A stretch of DNA of 11,253 nt from positions 1 to 11,253 of the forward strand of contig JANNBZ010000120.1 of assembly GCA_031386065.1 (NCBI GenBank), in the 5' to 3' direction. This DNA comes from JANYJJ01 sp031386065 (GTDB lineage: Bacteria > Pseudomonadota > Gammaproteobacteria > Burkholderiales > Burkholderiaceae_C). Made by a program: the position numbers and the translations under genes. The notes under the pieces are model-generated. The model had not been told where the DNA came from. It worked only from the letters and a program-made list of their open reading frames with translations, and searched no databases. Shown piece by piece: positions 1 to 6,199 of this stretch (position 1 is the stretch's first letter; each line of letters starts with the position of its first letter).

Positions 1-729
1 ATGGGCGAGCCCGAGCTGGAAGCCGCGCGGCCGATGCTGGAAACGCAGCTGCGCTTGTCGCGACTGCCCACGCCGGCCACGCTGCTGATCGAGCGCTTCC
101 AGTCGCGTGAAGGCCAGCACCTGTTCATCTACCCGTTCGCCGGCCGCAACGCGCACATCGGCCTGGGCAGCCTGCTGGCCTGGCGGCTGGCGAAGGACGC
201 GCCCAACACCTTCAGCATCTCGATCAACGACTACGGATTCGAGCTGTTGAGCGCTGAACCGGTGGACGTGGCGCCGTTGCTGGACAAGCGCTTGTTCAGC
301 GTGGCCCACCTGCTGCACGACGTGCTGGCCAGCCTGAACAGCAGCGAACTGGCGCGGCGGCGCTTTCGGGAGATCGCGCGTGTGGCCGGCTTGATCTTCA
401 CCGGCTACCCGGGGCAGCCCAAGAGCACGCGCCAACTGCAGGCGTCGAGCAGCCTGTTCTTCGAGGTGTTTCGCAAGTACGACGCCGACAACCTGCTGCT
501 GACGCAGGCGCAGACCGAGGTGCTGGGGCAGGAGCTCGACATCGCGCGGCTGCGAGACACCTTGCTGCGCATCGAAGCGCGCCGCATCGACTTCGTCGAG
601 CTGCAAGCACCCAGCCCGTTCTGCCTGCCGCTGATGGTGGAGCGCCTGCGCGAAAAGCTCAGCACCGAGAAGCTGGCCGATCGATTGCAGCGCATCATTC
701 GCGATGCTGAAAAAGTCGCCGATCGATGA
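1..729 (+). CDS. Ligase-associated Lhr-type DEXH-box helicase, C-terminal fragment
   Basis: The window opens inside this gene, so only the last 242 residues are visible. The methionine at base 1 is probably internal, because family members are roughly 800 residues or more and the helicase motifs lie upstream. The fragment resembles the C-terminal region of the ligase-associated DNA-damage-response DEXH helicases (Lhr family). Recognisable stretches are HLFIYPFAGR followed by a conserved LLAWRLAK segment at residues 40-64, a GLIFTGYPG segment near 130-138, and the closing PLMVERLREKLSTEKLADR at 211-229. The family's members often sit beside an ATP-dependent DNA ligase, an exonuclease and a metallophosphoesterase in a repair cluster; any such partners would lie left of this window. 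The gene ends 7 bp before the DUF1232 gene on the same strand, so the two are probably cotranscribed. The family call is fairly secure; the role in repair comes from family knowledge. Confidence 0.85.
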   Translation: MGEPELEAARPMLETQLRLSRLPTPATLLIERFQSREGQHLFIYPFAGRNAHIGLGSLLAWRLAKDAPNTFSISINDYGFELLSAEPVDVAPLLDKRLFSVAHLLHDVLASLNSSELARRRFREIARVAGLIFTGYPGQPKSTRQLQASSSLFFEVFRKYDADNLLLTQAQTEVLGQELDIARLRDTLLRIEARRIDFVELQAPSPFCLPLMVERLREKLSTEKLADRLQRIIRDAEKVADR

Positions 730-736
730 ACCAAGA

Positions 737-1120
737 ATGAACAAACTGACCCGCGTCTTCCGCCTCGCCAACACGGCCCGCCTGGGCACGATGTTGATCG
801 CGCTGTGGAAGCTGTTCAAGCACCCGCAGACGCCGCGTGGTGCCAAGTTTCTGGCCATCGCGGTGCTGGCCTACGCCGTCAGCCCGATCGACCTGATCCC
901 CGATTTCATTCCGGTGCTGGGCCTGCTGGACGACCTGATCCTGGTGCCGCTGGGTGTGGCCCTGGTGGTGCGCATGACGCCGAAGCCGCTGTGGCAGGCC
1001 TGCCTGCGCGAGGCTGAGCTGTCGAGGGACAAACTGCCGCGCCTGTGGTGGGGCGCGGCCGTGGTGGTGCTGGCGTGGGTGGCGGTGGTGGGCGGGGTTG
1101 CCTGGTGGTGGCTGCGCTGA
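737..1120 (+). CDS. DUF1232 (YkvA-type) small membrane protein
   Basis: A 127-residue protein carrying the DUF1232 signature SPIDLIPDFIPVLGLLDDL at residues 49-67, the hallmark of YkvA-type proteins. The signature lies in a hydrophobic stretch (about 36-80). A second strongly hydrophobic, tryptophan-rich segment closes the protein (about 103-126), so it should be an inner-membrane protein. The molecular function of the family is not established. The start at 737 follows the helicase stop by 7 bp. An in-frame ATG at 704 would add 11 residues and overlap the helicase; it has no better ribosome binding site, and the hydrophilic extra residues are not typical of the family. The stop overlaps the next start as TGATG, which points to translational coupling with the nuclease gene. 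Confidence 0.85.
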   Translation: MNKLTRVFRLANTARLGTMLIALWKLFKHPQTPRGAKFLAIAVLAYAVSPIDLIPDFIPVLGLLDDLILVPLGVALVVRMTPKPLWQACLREAELSRDKLPRLWWGAAVVVLAWVAVVGGVAWWWLR

Positions 1121-1629
1121 TGCGCCTCGCATGCGCGCTGCGCGGCGCGGTGATGGTTTCGGTGCTGCTGGCCGCGTGGACGGCACAGGCCGACACCCTC
1201 GAAGGCATCGTCGTCCGCGTGGTCGATGGCGACACGCTGTGGCTGCGTGCCGATGCGGCCGGCAGTGGCAAATTTGCCAAGCCGATCAAGCTGCGCCTGC
1301 AAGGCATCGATGCGCCCGAGCGCTGCCAGGCGGGGGGCGCGCAGGCCACCGCGGCGCTGAGCGAGCGCGTGCTGCACCAGCGCGTGCAGGTGCACACGCG
1401 CGCCAAAGACGACTACCAGCGCACGCTGGGCAACCTGCTGCTGAACGGTGAAGACATCAGCGAATGGATGGTGCTGCAGGGCCACGCGTGGAGCTACCAC
1501 TACCGGCACAGCCACGGCCCGTATGCCGACCAGGAGCAGGCCGCGCGCGGCGCAAGGCGCGGCTTGTTCGCCGACGCCGCTGCCGTCGAGCCGCGCTGGT
1601 TCCGGCGCGACCACGGGCCCTGCGATTGA
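1120..1629 (+). CDS. Secreted thermonuclease-like (SNase domain) protein
   Basis: A 169-residue protein with a signal peptide (residues 1-24, hydrophobic core MVSVLLAAW, cleavage predicted after TAQA) followed by a staphylococcal-nuclease-like domain. The catalytic layout is intact: VVDGDT at 34-39 (Asp36, Asp38 and Thr39), LRLQGIDAPE at 58-67 (Arg59, Asp64, Glu67) and DYQRTLG at 98-104 (Arg101). These match the Asp/Arg/Glu/Arg set of Ca-dependent SNases, so it should cleave DNA and/or RNA outside the cytoplasm. I chose the ATG at 1120 because it overlaps the preceding stop (TGATG) and gives a proper signal peptide; the open frame upstream of it is glycine-rich read-through. It belongs to the helicase-DUF1232-nuclease transcription unit. 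Which substrate it degrades cannot be read from the sequence. Confidence 0.9.
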   Translation: MRLACALRGAVMVSVLLAAWTAQADTLEGIVVRVVDGDTLWLRADAAGSGKFAKPIKLRLQGIDAPERCQAGGAQATAALSERVLHQRVQVHTRAKDDYQRTLGNLLLNGEDISEWMVLQGHAWSYHYRHSHGPYADQEQAARGARRGLFADAAAVEPRWFRRDHGPCD

Positions 1630-1702
1630 CCTGAGGCGCAGCGGCGGCAACAACTTCGGCTACAGTGCCGCGGGCCGCGTTGGCCCCCATCAAAACCGAC
1701 CC

Positions 1703-1707
1703 AAGGA
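1703..1707 (+). promoter_or_regulatory. Ribosome binding site fixing the MipA/OmpV start
   Basis: AAGGA lies 8 nt upstream of the ATG at 1716. It selects that ATG over the in-frame upstream start at 1665, and the resulting protein begins directly with a signal peptide. Confidence 0.75.
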
Positions 1708-1715
1708 CCGTCCCC

Positions 1716-2516
1716 ATGAAGCTCACTTTCCTGCACCGAAACCTGCTGGCCTGTGCCCTGCTGACAGCCGGCGCTGCCGCCCACGCGCAGGCCTTCGACG
1801 CGGTGCGAATCTTCGGCCCGGTGGAGGCCGACAGCAAGGGTGCGGTCGGGCTGGCGGTGATCTCCACGCCGTCGTACACCGGCTCGCGCAAGCACCGCAC
1901 CATGGTGCTGCCGGTGTTCGATTACCGCTGGAAAAACGGCTTCTTCGCCGGCACCAGCAACGGCCTCGGCTACCTGTTCGACTCGGCGCCGAACATGCAG
2001 TACGGCCTGCGCGTGACGGCCGACTTCGGCCGCAAGGCAAGCCGCTCGCAGGCGCTGAACGGCATGGGCGACATCGACGCGGCGGCCGAGTTCGGCGGCT
2101 TCTTCAACTACTTCGTGTCGCCGCAGGTTTCGTTGACTTCGTCCCTTCGCTACGGTGCCGGCAACGACAACAAGGGCATGGTCGTCGACCTGGGCGCGAA
2201 CTACGCGGTGCAGTTGGCACCTCAGTGGCGCGGCGCGGTGGGCATCGGCGCCAGCTATGTGAACGCCAAGACCATGCAAAGCGCCTTCGGCGTCACGCCG
2301 GCGCAGTCCATCACCAGCGGCTACGCGCCCTACAGCCCGGGCGCAGGTTTCCGCGACGTGCGCGCCTCGGCCTCGCTCAATTACTTCGTGAACCGCCAGT
2401 GGGCCGTCACCGGTGCCGTCAGCGCCGGCGCGCTGCAAGGCGACGCCAAGCGCAGCCCGCTGGTGCGCGACCGCTCGCCGGTGAGCGGGGTACTGGCGCT
2501 GACTTACGAGTTTTAG
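1716..2516 (+). CDS. MipA/OmpV-family outer-membrane protein
   Basis: A 266-residue protein with a signal peptide (residues 1 to about 24, with an LLACALLTAGAAAHA core) and no further hydrophobic helices. The mature part alternates polar and aromatic residues, as in a beta-barrel, and ends in a terminal phenylalanine (TYEF), the usual recognition signal for outer-membrane assembly. Family-like features are the early GAVGLAVISTPSYTGS segment, a FDYRWKNGFFAG strand and a GLGYLFDSAPNMQYG region, which match MipA/OmpV proteins. E. coli MipA interacts with the murein hydrolase MltA and PBP1B, but many family members have no assigned role, so I do not transfer that function. The gene lies 86 bp after the nuclease gene and has its own good ribosome binding site. 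Whether it has its own promoter is unclear. It converges with the arginase gene, with 25 bp between the stops. Confidence 0.85.
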   Translation: MKLTFLHRNLLACALLTAGAAAHAQAFDAVRIFGPVEADSKGAVGLAVISTPSYTGSRKHRTMVLPVFDYRWKNGFFAGTSNGLGYLFDSAPNMQYGLRVTADFGRKASRSQALNGMGDIDAAAEFGGFFNYFVSPQVSLTSSLRYGAGNDNKGMVVDLGANYAVQLAPQWRGAVGIGASYVNAKTMQSAFGVTPAQSITSGYAPYSPGAGFRDVRASASLNYFVNRQWAVTGAVSAGALQGDAKRSPLVRDRSPVSGVLALTYEF

Positions 2517-2541
2517 GCAGTCCCGAACCTGAGGCTGCGCG

Positions 2542-3456
2542 TCACTTCCGCATCAACGTGCTCTTCCCGAACAGCGACTCCACCAGGTCAACCGCCAACT
2601 CGGCAGTGGCGTTGCGCACGTCGAGCGCGGGGTTCAGTTCCATCACGTCGAGTGACGCGAGGCGGCCGGTGTCGGCGATCATTTCCATGCACAGCTGGGC
2701 TTCGCGGTAGGTCGGTCCGCCTTTGACGGTGGTGCCGACGCCGGGGGCTATGGAGGCGTCGAGAAAGTCGACATCGAAGCTGACGTGCAGGTGGGTGTTG
2801 GTGTCGAGCGTGGCCAGCGCCAGTTCCATTGCGTGGCGCATGCCCATCTCGTCGATGTAGCGCATGTCGAAGACTTCCAGGTCCATCTCGTGGACAAAGC
2901 GCTTCTCGCCGGGGTCGACGCTGCGGATGCCGATCTGGCGCACCCACTTCGGGCTGATGGCGGGCACCACGCCGCCGATCTCGATCAGCGCCTTCGGGCC
3001 GTGACCGCACAGGCACGCCACCGGCATGCCGTGGGTGTTGCCGCTGGGCGTGAGGGTGTTGGTGTTGAAGTCGGCGTGCGCGTCGAGCCACAAGACGCGC
3101 AGCTTCTTGCCGGTTTCGCGGCAGTGGCGCGCCACCGCGCTGATCGAGCCGATGCCCAGGCAGTGGTCGCCGCCCAGCAGGATGGGCAGGCGGCCCAGCG
3201 CCAGTTCGGCGTGCACCGCGTTGTGCACCGCCACGTTCCACGCCACCACTTCGTTCAGGTGCCGGTAGCCGTCGACCGGCGGCTGCCAGGGATTGGCCGG
3301 ACCACTGAGGTTGCCGCGGTCGAGCACCTCCAGCCCGTGGCCTTGCAGCACGGGCACGATGTCGGCCACACGCAGGGCCTCGGGGCCCATGCCCGCGCCT
3401 CGGCTGCCGGCGCCGATGTCGGTCGGCGCGCCGATGATGCTGATGTGCGTGTTCAT
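2542..3456 (-). CDS. rocF: Arginase
   Basis: A 304-residue ureohydrolase, the normal length for bacterial arginase, which hydrolyses L-arginine to L-ornithine and urea in the cytoplasm with a binuclear manganese centre. All metal-ligand motifs are present: GGDHCLGIGS at 95-104 (His98), DAHADFNT at 125-132 (Asp125, His127, Asp129) and SFDVDFLD at 226-233 (Asp228, Asp230). The substrate-site-like SGNTHGMP is at 138-145. The N-terminal GAPTDIGAGSRGAGMGPEALR block and the APGVGT segment favour arginase over agmatinase. The start lies 13 bp after the LOG gene stop on the same strand, with a modest GAAAG element 10 nt upstream. It therefore ends the leftward gene string. No other urea or arginine genes are in view, so its physiological partner is not evident. 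Agmatinase or another ureohydrolase is the main alternative. Confidence 0.9.
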   Translation of the reverse strand: MNTHISIIGAPTDIGAGSRGAGMGPEALRVADIVPVLQGHGLEVLDRGNLSGPANPWQPPVDGYRHLNEVVAWNVAVHNAVHAELALGRLPILLGGDHCLGIGSISAVARHCRETGKKLRVLWLDAHADFNTNTLTPSGNTHGMPVACLCGHGPKALIEIGGVVPAISPKWVRQIGIRSVDPGEKRFVHEMDLEVFDMRYIDEMGMRHAMELALATLDTNTHLHVSFDVDFLDASIAPGVGTTVKGGPTYREAQLCMEMIADTGRLASLDVMELNPALDVRNATAELAVDLVESLFGKSTLMRK

Positions 3457-3469
3457 GCGGCGCGGGCTT

Positions 3470-4375
3470 TCAGATGTCGTCGGCGAACTCGCCTTTGTGG
3501 TCGTTTGGAAGGTCGAATCCGTATTCGGCTTCGAGGATGCTCCAGGCCTCTTCGGCGGTCTCGACGAAGCGGAACAGTTGCAGGTCGAGCGCGCTGATCA
3601 TGCCGGTCTCGACCAGCAGGTCGAAGTTGATCAGCCGGGTCCAGAACGCGCGGCCGAACAGCAGCACCGGGCGGCGACGCGACTTGCCAGTTTGAATCAG
3701 CGTCAGCGCCTCGAACATTTCGTCCAGCGTGCCGAAGCCGCCGGGGAAGCACACCAGTGCGACCGAGCGCATCAGGAAGTGCATCTTGCGCAGGCCGAAG
3801 TAGTGGAACTGGAAGCACAGCTCGGGCGTGATGTACGGGTTGGGCGCCTGTTCGTGCTGCAGCACGATGTTCAGCCCGATGCTCTTGCCGCCCACGTCGA
3901 AGGCGCCGCGGTTGCCGGCTTCCATGATGCCGGGGCCGCCGCCGGTGACCACGTAGATCGGCGTCTGCAGGTGCTTCGATTGTTCGGTGACGAGGGCGGC
4001 GAAGCGGCGTGCCTCGGTGTAGTAACGCGACATCGCCAAGTGCTGGTTGGCAATCGCCAGCACGCTGGCGTCGCCGGCGGCGGTGGCGTCGTCGACCAGG
4101 CGCTGCGCCACGTCGGGCGGCACGATGCGCGCACTGCCGAAAATCACGATGGTCGACTCGATGCCCTGCTCGCGCTGCACCAGCTCGGGCTTCAGCAGTT
4201 CGAGCTGCATGCGCACCGGACGCATCTCTTCGCGCAGCAGGAAATCGGTGTCGGTGAAGGCCAGGCGGTAGGCGCTTTCGGGCCCGGTGTAGCGCGACGA
4301 AGGCGGCGTGGCGCCTTCGGCGTCTTCTTGCGCGCTGGGGAAGTTGCGTGCGGTCAGGTCGGTGCGTTTGTCCAT
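3470..4375 (-). CDS. LOG-family (TIGR00730-type) nucleotide phosphoribohydrolase-like protein
   Basis: A 301-residue Rossmann-fold protein with both LOG signatures: GGGPGIMEAGNRGA at 145-158 and PGGFGTLDEMFE at 211-222. The second contains the PGGxGTxxE motif, with the catalytic-type Glu219, and Arg196-Lys197 lie upstream in FGLRKMHFL. LOG proteins hydrolyse nucleoside 5'-monophosphates, classically cytokinin riboside monophosphates, releasing the base and ribose 5-phosphate. Many bacterial members were once misannotated as lysine decarboxylases. This one is longer than the roughly 190-residue LOG core because of an N-terminal extension of about 70 residues that is charged and probably partly disordered. 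It starts 25 bp after the phosphatase-gene stop and no strong ribosome binding site is visible, consistent with translation from a shared mRNA. The family is secure; the natural substrate is unknown. Confidence 0.88.
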   Translation of the reverse strand: MDKRTDLTARNFPSAQEDAEGATPPSSRYTGPESAYRLAFTDTDFLLREEMRPVRMQLELLKPELVQREQGIESTIVIFGSARIVPPDVAQRLVDDATAAGDASVLAIANQHLAMSRYYTEARRFAALVTEQSKHLQTPIYVVTGGGPGIMEAGNRGAFDVGGKSIGLNIVLQHEQAPNPYITPELCFQFHYFGLRKMHFLMRSVALVCFPGGFGTLDEMFEALTLIQTGKSRRRPVLLFGRAFWTRLINFDLLVETGMISALDLQLFRFVETAEEAWSILEAEYGFDLPNDHKGEFADDI

Positions 4376-4400
4376 GGTGAAGCAGCTTACCGCGTTGGCG

Positions 4401-5201
4401 CTACACGGACGGGCCGGCGCACGGGCCCAGCAGCGACTCGAAGGTCGACAACAAGCCCGGCGTGCTGGCCATCAGCGAACGGCTTTGCAGCAGGGGCAAC
4501 GCGTCGCGCGCCTGCACCGCTGCGCCGCTCTCGCGCAGCAGCAGGATGCCGGCGGCGGCGTCCCACACGCCCATGTCGTGTTCCCAGAAGGCATCGATGC
4601 GGCCAGCCGCCAGGTAGGCCATTTCCAGCGCCATCGAACCCGAGCGGCGCACCCCGCCGAAGGCGCGCAACACGCGGCCCAGCTCGGCCATGTAGCTGGC
4701 CATGCGCGGGCTGCTGGGTTTGGGGAAGACGGTCGAAGCCATCGCCTCGAGGGTGGGTCGGGGTGGCGCGCAACGAATCAGCGCGCCGTTCAGAACCGCG
4801 CCGCGGCCACGAATGGCACCGAAGAATTCATTGCGGCAGGGGTCGTAGACCACGCCGATCTGCGGCTCGCCTTCGACCACCAGCGCGATGGACACCGCGT
4901 ACTGCGGGTAGCCGCGCAGGTAGTTGGCGGTGCCGTCCAGCGGGTCGACGACCCACAGCGGGCGGTCGTCGTCGAGTGCGCCGCCGCCTTCTTCGCCAAC
5001 GAAGCCGTGGTCGGGGAAGCGTTTCAACACCACACCGCGGATCAGCGCCTCGGCCTCGCGGTCGACCTCGCTCGCCACGTCGCCGGGCTGCTTGTGGGTG
5101 ATCACCATTTCAGCCAGCCGCGAACGCGATGCCAGCAGGTGCGTGCCGGCGGCGTAGGCCGCCTGTTCGGCGGCTTGCGAGGCTTTGCTGAGGTCGATCA
5201 T
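4401..5201 (-). CDS. Inositol monophosphatase-family phosphatase (SuhB/CysQ-like)
   Basis: A 266-residue member of the Mg-dependent, lithium-sensitive phosphatase family. The metal-binding motifs are complete: SEVD at 44-47 (Asp47), GEEGGG at 69-74 (Glu70), WVVDPLDGTANY at 83-94 (Asp86, Asp89) and the C-terminal VWDAAAG at 212-218 (Asp214). The length equals that of E. coli SuhB. I chose the start at 5201 because a GGAGA element sits 8 nt upstream and the family homology begins at MIDLSKA. An alternative ATG at 5249 would overlap the regulator stop as ATGA and add 16 atypical residues, but it lacks a clear ribosome binding site. The gene follows the GntR regulator on the same strand. The substrate (inositol phosphates, 3'-phosphoadenosine phosphates, histidinol phosphate or others) cannot be assigned from these motifs. 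Confidence 0.88.
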   Translation of the reverse strand: MIDLSKASQAAEQAAYAAGTHLLASRSRLAEMVITHKQPGDVASEVDREAEALIRGVVLKRFPDHGFVGEEGGGALDDDRPLWVVDPLDGTANYLRGYPQYAVSIALVVEGEPQIGVVYDPCRNEFFGAIRGRGAVLNGALIRCAPPRPTLEAMASTVFPKPSSPRMASYMAELGRVLRAFGGVRRSGSMALEMAYLAAGRIDAFWEHDMGVWDAAAGILLLRESGAAVQARDALPLLQSRSLMASTPGLLSTFESLLGPCAGPSV

Positions 5202-5208
5202 CGGGCGG

Positions 5209-5213
5209 TCTCC
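5209..5213 (-). promoter_or_regulatory. Ribosome binding site fixing the phosphatase start
   Basis: Read on the minus strand, GGAGA occupies these bases with about 7-8 nt before the ATG at 5201. It supports the shorter start over the ATGA-overlapping one at 5249. Confidence 0.65.
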
Positions 5214-5245
5214 GGGAAGGCAATTGTGCGGTTCATTCGTGCTTT

Positions 5246-6037
5246 TCATTCGCCGGCCACGCGTGGCCGCGACAGCAGGTTCACGTAGTCGTGGTGGGCG
5301 GTGTTGATGGTGGAACTGCGGTACTCGACCGGCCGGTCGCCGAAGGTCAGCGCCGTGCGCCGCACCTGGATCACCGGCATCCCGACCGGCAGCCCCAGCA
5401 CGCGCGACACCGTGCGGTCGACCGCCGTGGCGCGTGCGCGTTCCAGCGCACGCACCACGGTGATGCCGAACTCGGCCTGGTAGAACTGGTAGATGGTGCC
5501 GGCGCGTTCGCGCAGGCGCTTCTCGGTCAGGCCCTTGAACATCGCGGCCGAGAGCGTGAGGCGGTCGTAGATGACGGCGCGGCCCTGCAGCAGCAGCCGG
5601 TTCTCGAACTGGATGACCGGGTCGCCGGTGCGAAGTTGCAGCGCCTGCGCCACCTCGTCGTCGACGCGCAGCCGTTCGAACGACACCAGCTCCACGCTCG
5701 GCGCTTCGCGCAACCCGTCGCTGCGCTCGACATGGAAGAACTGGAACAGGAAGCGGTCGGTCGAATGGGTGGCGACGAAGGTGCCGCGGCCCTGTCGGCG
5801 AACCAGGATGTGTTCGGCCGACAGCTCGTCGACCGCCTTGCGCAGCGTGCCGATGGAAACACCGAAGGCGGTGGCCAATTCGGTTTCGCTGGGCAGCGTG
5901 CTGCCGGGCGGGTAGACGGCGTCTTCGATGGCCGCCAGCAGTGATCGCTTCACCACCCGGTACAGCGGCATGCCCGCCGCCTCGGGGGCGATCAGCGAGA
6001 AGCCTGGAGCCGCACGGGCGGCGAGCGCTGAAGACAT
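5246..6037 (-). CDS. GntR-family (HutC/UTRA-type) transcriptional regulator
   Basis: A 263-residue regulator with an N-terminal winged helix-turn-helix (about residues 24-89; PLYRVVKRSLL, then LPSETELATAFGVSIGTLRKAVDEL and the wing RRQGRGTFVA). A UTRA ligand-binding domain (about 105-255) ends with a typical DRPVEYRSSTINTAHHDYV region. UTRA regulators of the HutC subgroup usually repress a neighbouring catabolic operon until a small ligand binds. It is divergent from suyA, so it is probably the local controller of sulfolactate use, the position taken by suyR in known clusters; sulfolactate or a related metabolite as inducer is inference. I place the start at the ATG at 6037. An in-frame TTG at 6076 would put coding sequence through the palindrome and the likely promoter. 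Met23 just before the helix-turn-helix remains possible. No ribosome binding site precedes 6037, which fits a leaderless message. The stop overlaps an alternative phosphatase start. Confidence 0.87.
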   Translation of the reverse strand: MSSALAARAAPGFSLIAPEAAGMPLYRVVKRSLLAAIEDAVYPPGSTLPSETELATAFGVSIGTLRKAVDELSAEHILVRRQGRGTFVATHSTDRFLFQFFHVERSDGLREAPSVELVSFERLRVDDEVAQALQLRTGDPVIQFENRLLLQGRAVIYDRLTLSAAMFKGLTEKRLRERAGTIYQFYQAEFGITVVRALERARATAVDRTVSRVLGLPVGMPVIQVRRTALTFGDRPVEYRSSTINTAHHDYVNLLSRPRVAGE

Positions 6038-6045
6038 GTGCGGCG

Positions 6046-6076
6046 ATTGTACAACTGCATGATATGAATCATGCAA
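6046..6076 (-). promoter_or_regulatory. Candidate sigma70 promoter of the GntR regulator
   Basis: On the minus strand a TTGCAT -35-like element (6076-6071) and a near-consensus TACAAT -10 element (6051-6046) are separated by 19 bp. Only 8 nt lie between the -10 box and the ATG at 6037, so transcription would begin at or next to the start codon, giving a leaderless mRNA. The spacing is longer than the ideal 17 bp, so the -35 assignment is weaker than the -10. Confidence 0.5.
6056..6075. promoter_or_regulatory. Candidate GntR operator: perfect 8-bp inverted repeat
   Basis: Arms TGCATGAT (6056-6063) and ATCATGCA (6068-6075) are exact reverse complements around a 4-bp spacer, ATGA. The site fills most of the spacer of the regulator's own candidate promoter and overlaps its -35 element, so binding there should shut off the regulator gene (autoregulation). 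Size and symmetry suit a dimeric GntR-family protein. That this particular regulator binds it is inference. Confidence 0.55.
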
Positions 6077-6090
6077 GTCATACAGATGAC
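6077..6090. promoter_or_regulatory. Second inverted repeat beside the suyA -35 element
   Basis: GTCAT (6077-6081) and ATGAC (6086-6090) form a 5-bp inverted repeat with a 4-bp spacer, centred 18 bp from the centre of the larger palindrome. It ends 4 bp before the suyA -35 box. The half-sites differ from those of the larger palindrome, so it may be a different or weaker site, or chance. Directly after it, GACACG occurs twice (6088-6093 and 6097-6102), the second copy overlapping the -35 box. Confidence 0.35.
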
Positions 6091-6094
6091 ACGT

Positions 6095-6122
6095 TTGACA
6101 CGCGTGCTTGCGTCAATACACT
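6095..6122 (+). promoter_or_regulatory. suyA: Candidate sigma70 promoter of the suyA operon
   Basis: A perfect TTGACA -35 box (6095-6100) is followed after 16 bp by TACACT (6117-6122) as a -10 box. Transcription would start near 6129, giving a leader of about 70 nt before suyA. Its position immediately beside the inverted repeats fits control by the divergent GntR regulator. Confidence 0.6.
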
Positions 6123-6150
6123 GCGCCTCGTTGCACCAGAATTCAACCCA

Positions 6151-6174
6151 GCGCGCTTGACGTGCTCAACGCGC
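6151..6174 (+). promoter_or_regulatory. Hairpin in the suyA leader
   Basis: GCGCG-C-TTGA (6151-6160) can pair with TCAA-CGCGC (6166-6174), leaving one bulged C and a 5-nt loop, for 9 base pairs. It lies 13 nt upstream of the suyA ribosome binding site. It has no following T tract, so it is not an intrinsic terminator; it may stabilise the mRNA or be an extra dyad operator. Confidence 0.35.
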
Positions 6175-6187
6175 CCAACGCAAAAGC

Positions 6188-6192
6188 AGGAG
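6188..6192 (+). promoter_or_regulatory. suyA: Ribosome binding site of suyA
   Basis: AGGAG with a 7-nt spacer to the ATG at 6200 is the strongest ribosome binding site in the operon and fixes the suyA start. Confidence 0.8.
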
Positions 6193-6199
6193 ACACCCG

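Noticed and set aside
1626..1666. TTGACC and TACAGT as a promoter for the MipA/OmpV gene
   Set aside because: The two boxes are 29 bp apart, far from the 16-18 bp needed. TACAGT alone is too weak to claim a promoter.
2517..2541. Terminator between the MipA/OmpV and arginase genes
   Set aside because: Only short imperfect complementarity is visible in the 25-bp spacer, with no stable stem or T tract.
3293..5101. 602-codon open frame on the plus strand
   Set aside because: It lies antisense to the arginase, LOG and phosphatase genes, which have complete motif sets. Its translation is low-complexity Ala/Arg/Gly-rich, as expected from a GC-rich shadow frame.
6047..6054. TTGTACAA palindrome as a separate operator
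   Set aside because: It is a perfect 8-bp palindrome, but it contains the likely TACAAT -10 box of the regulator gene, and palindromes this short occur by chance.
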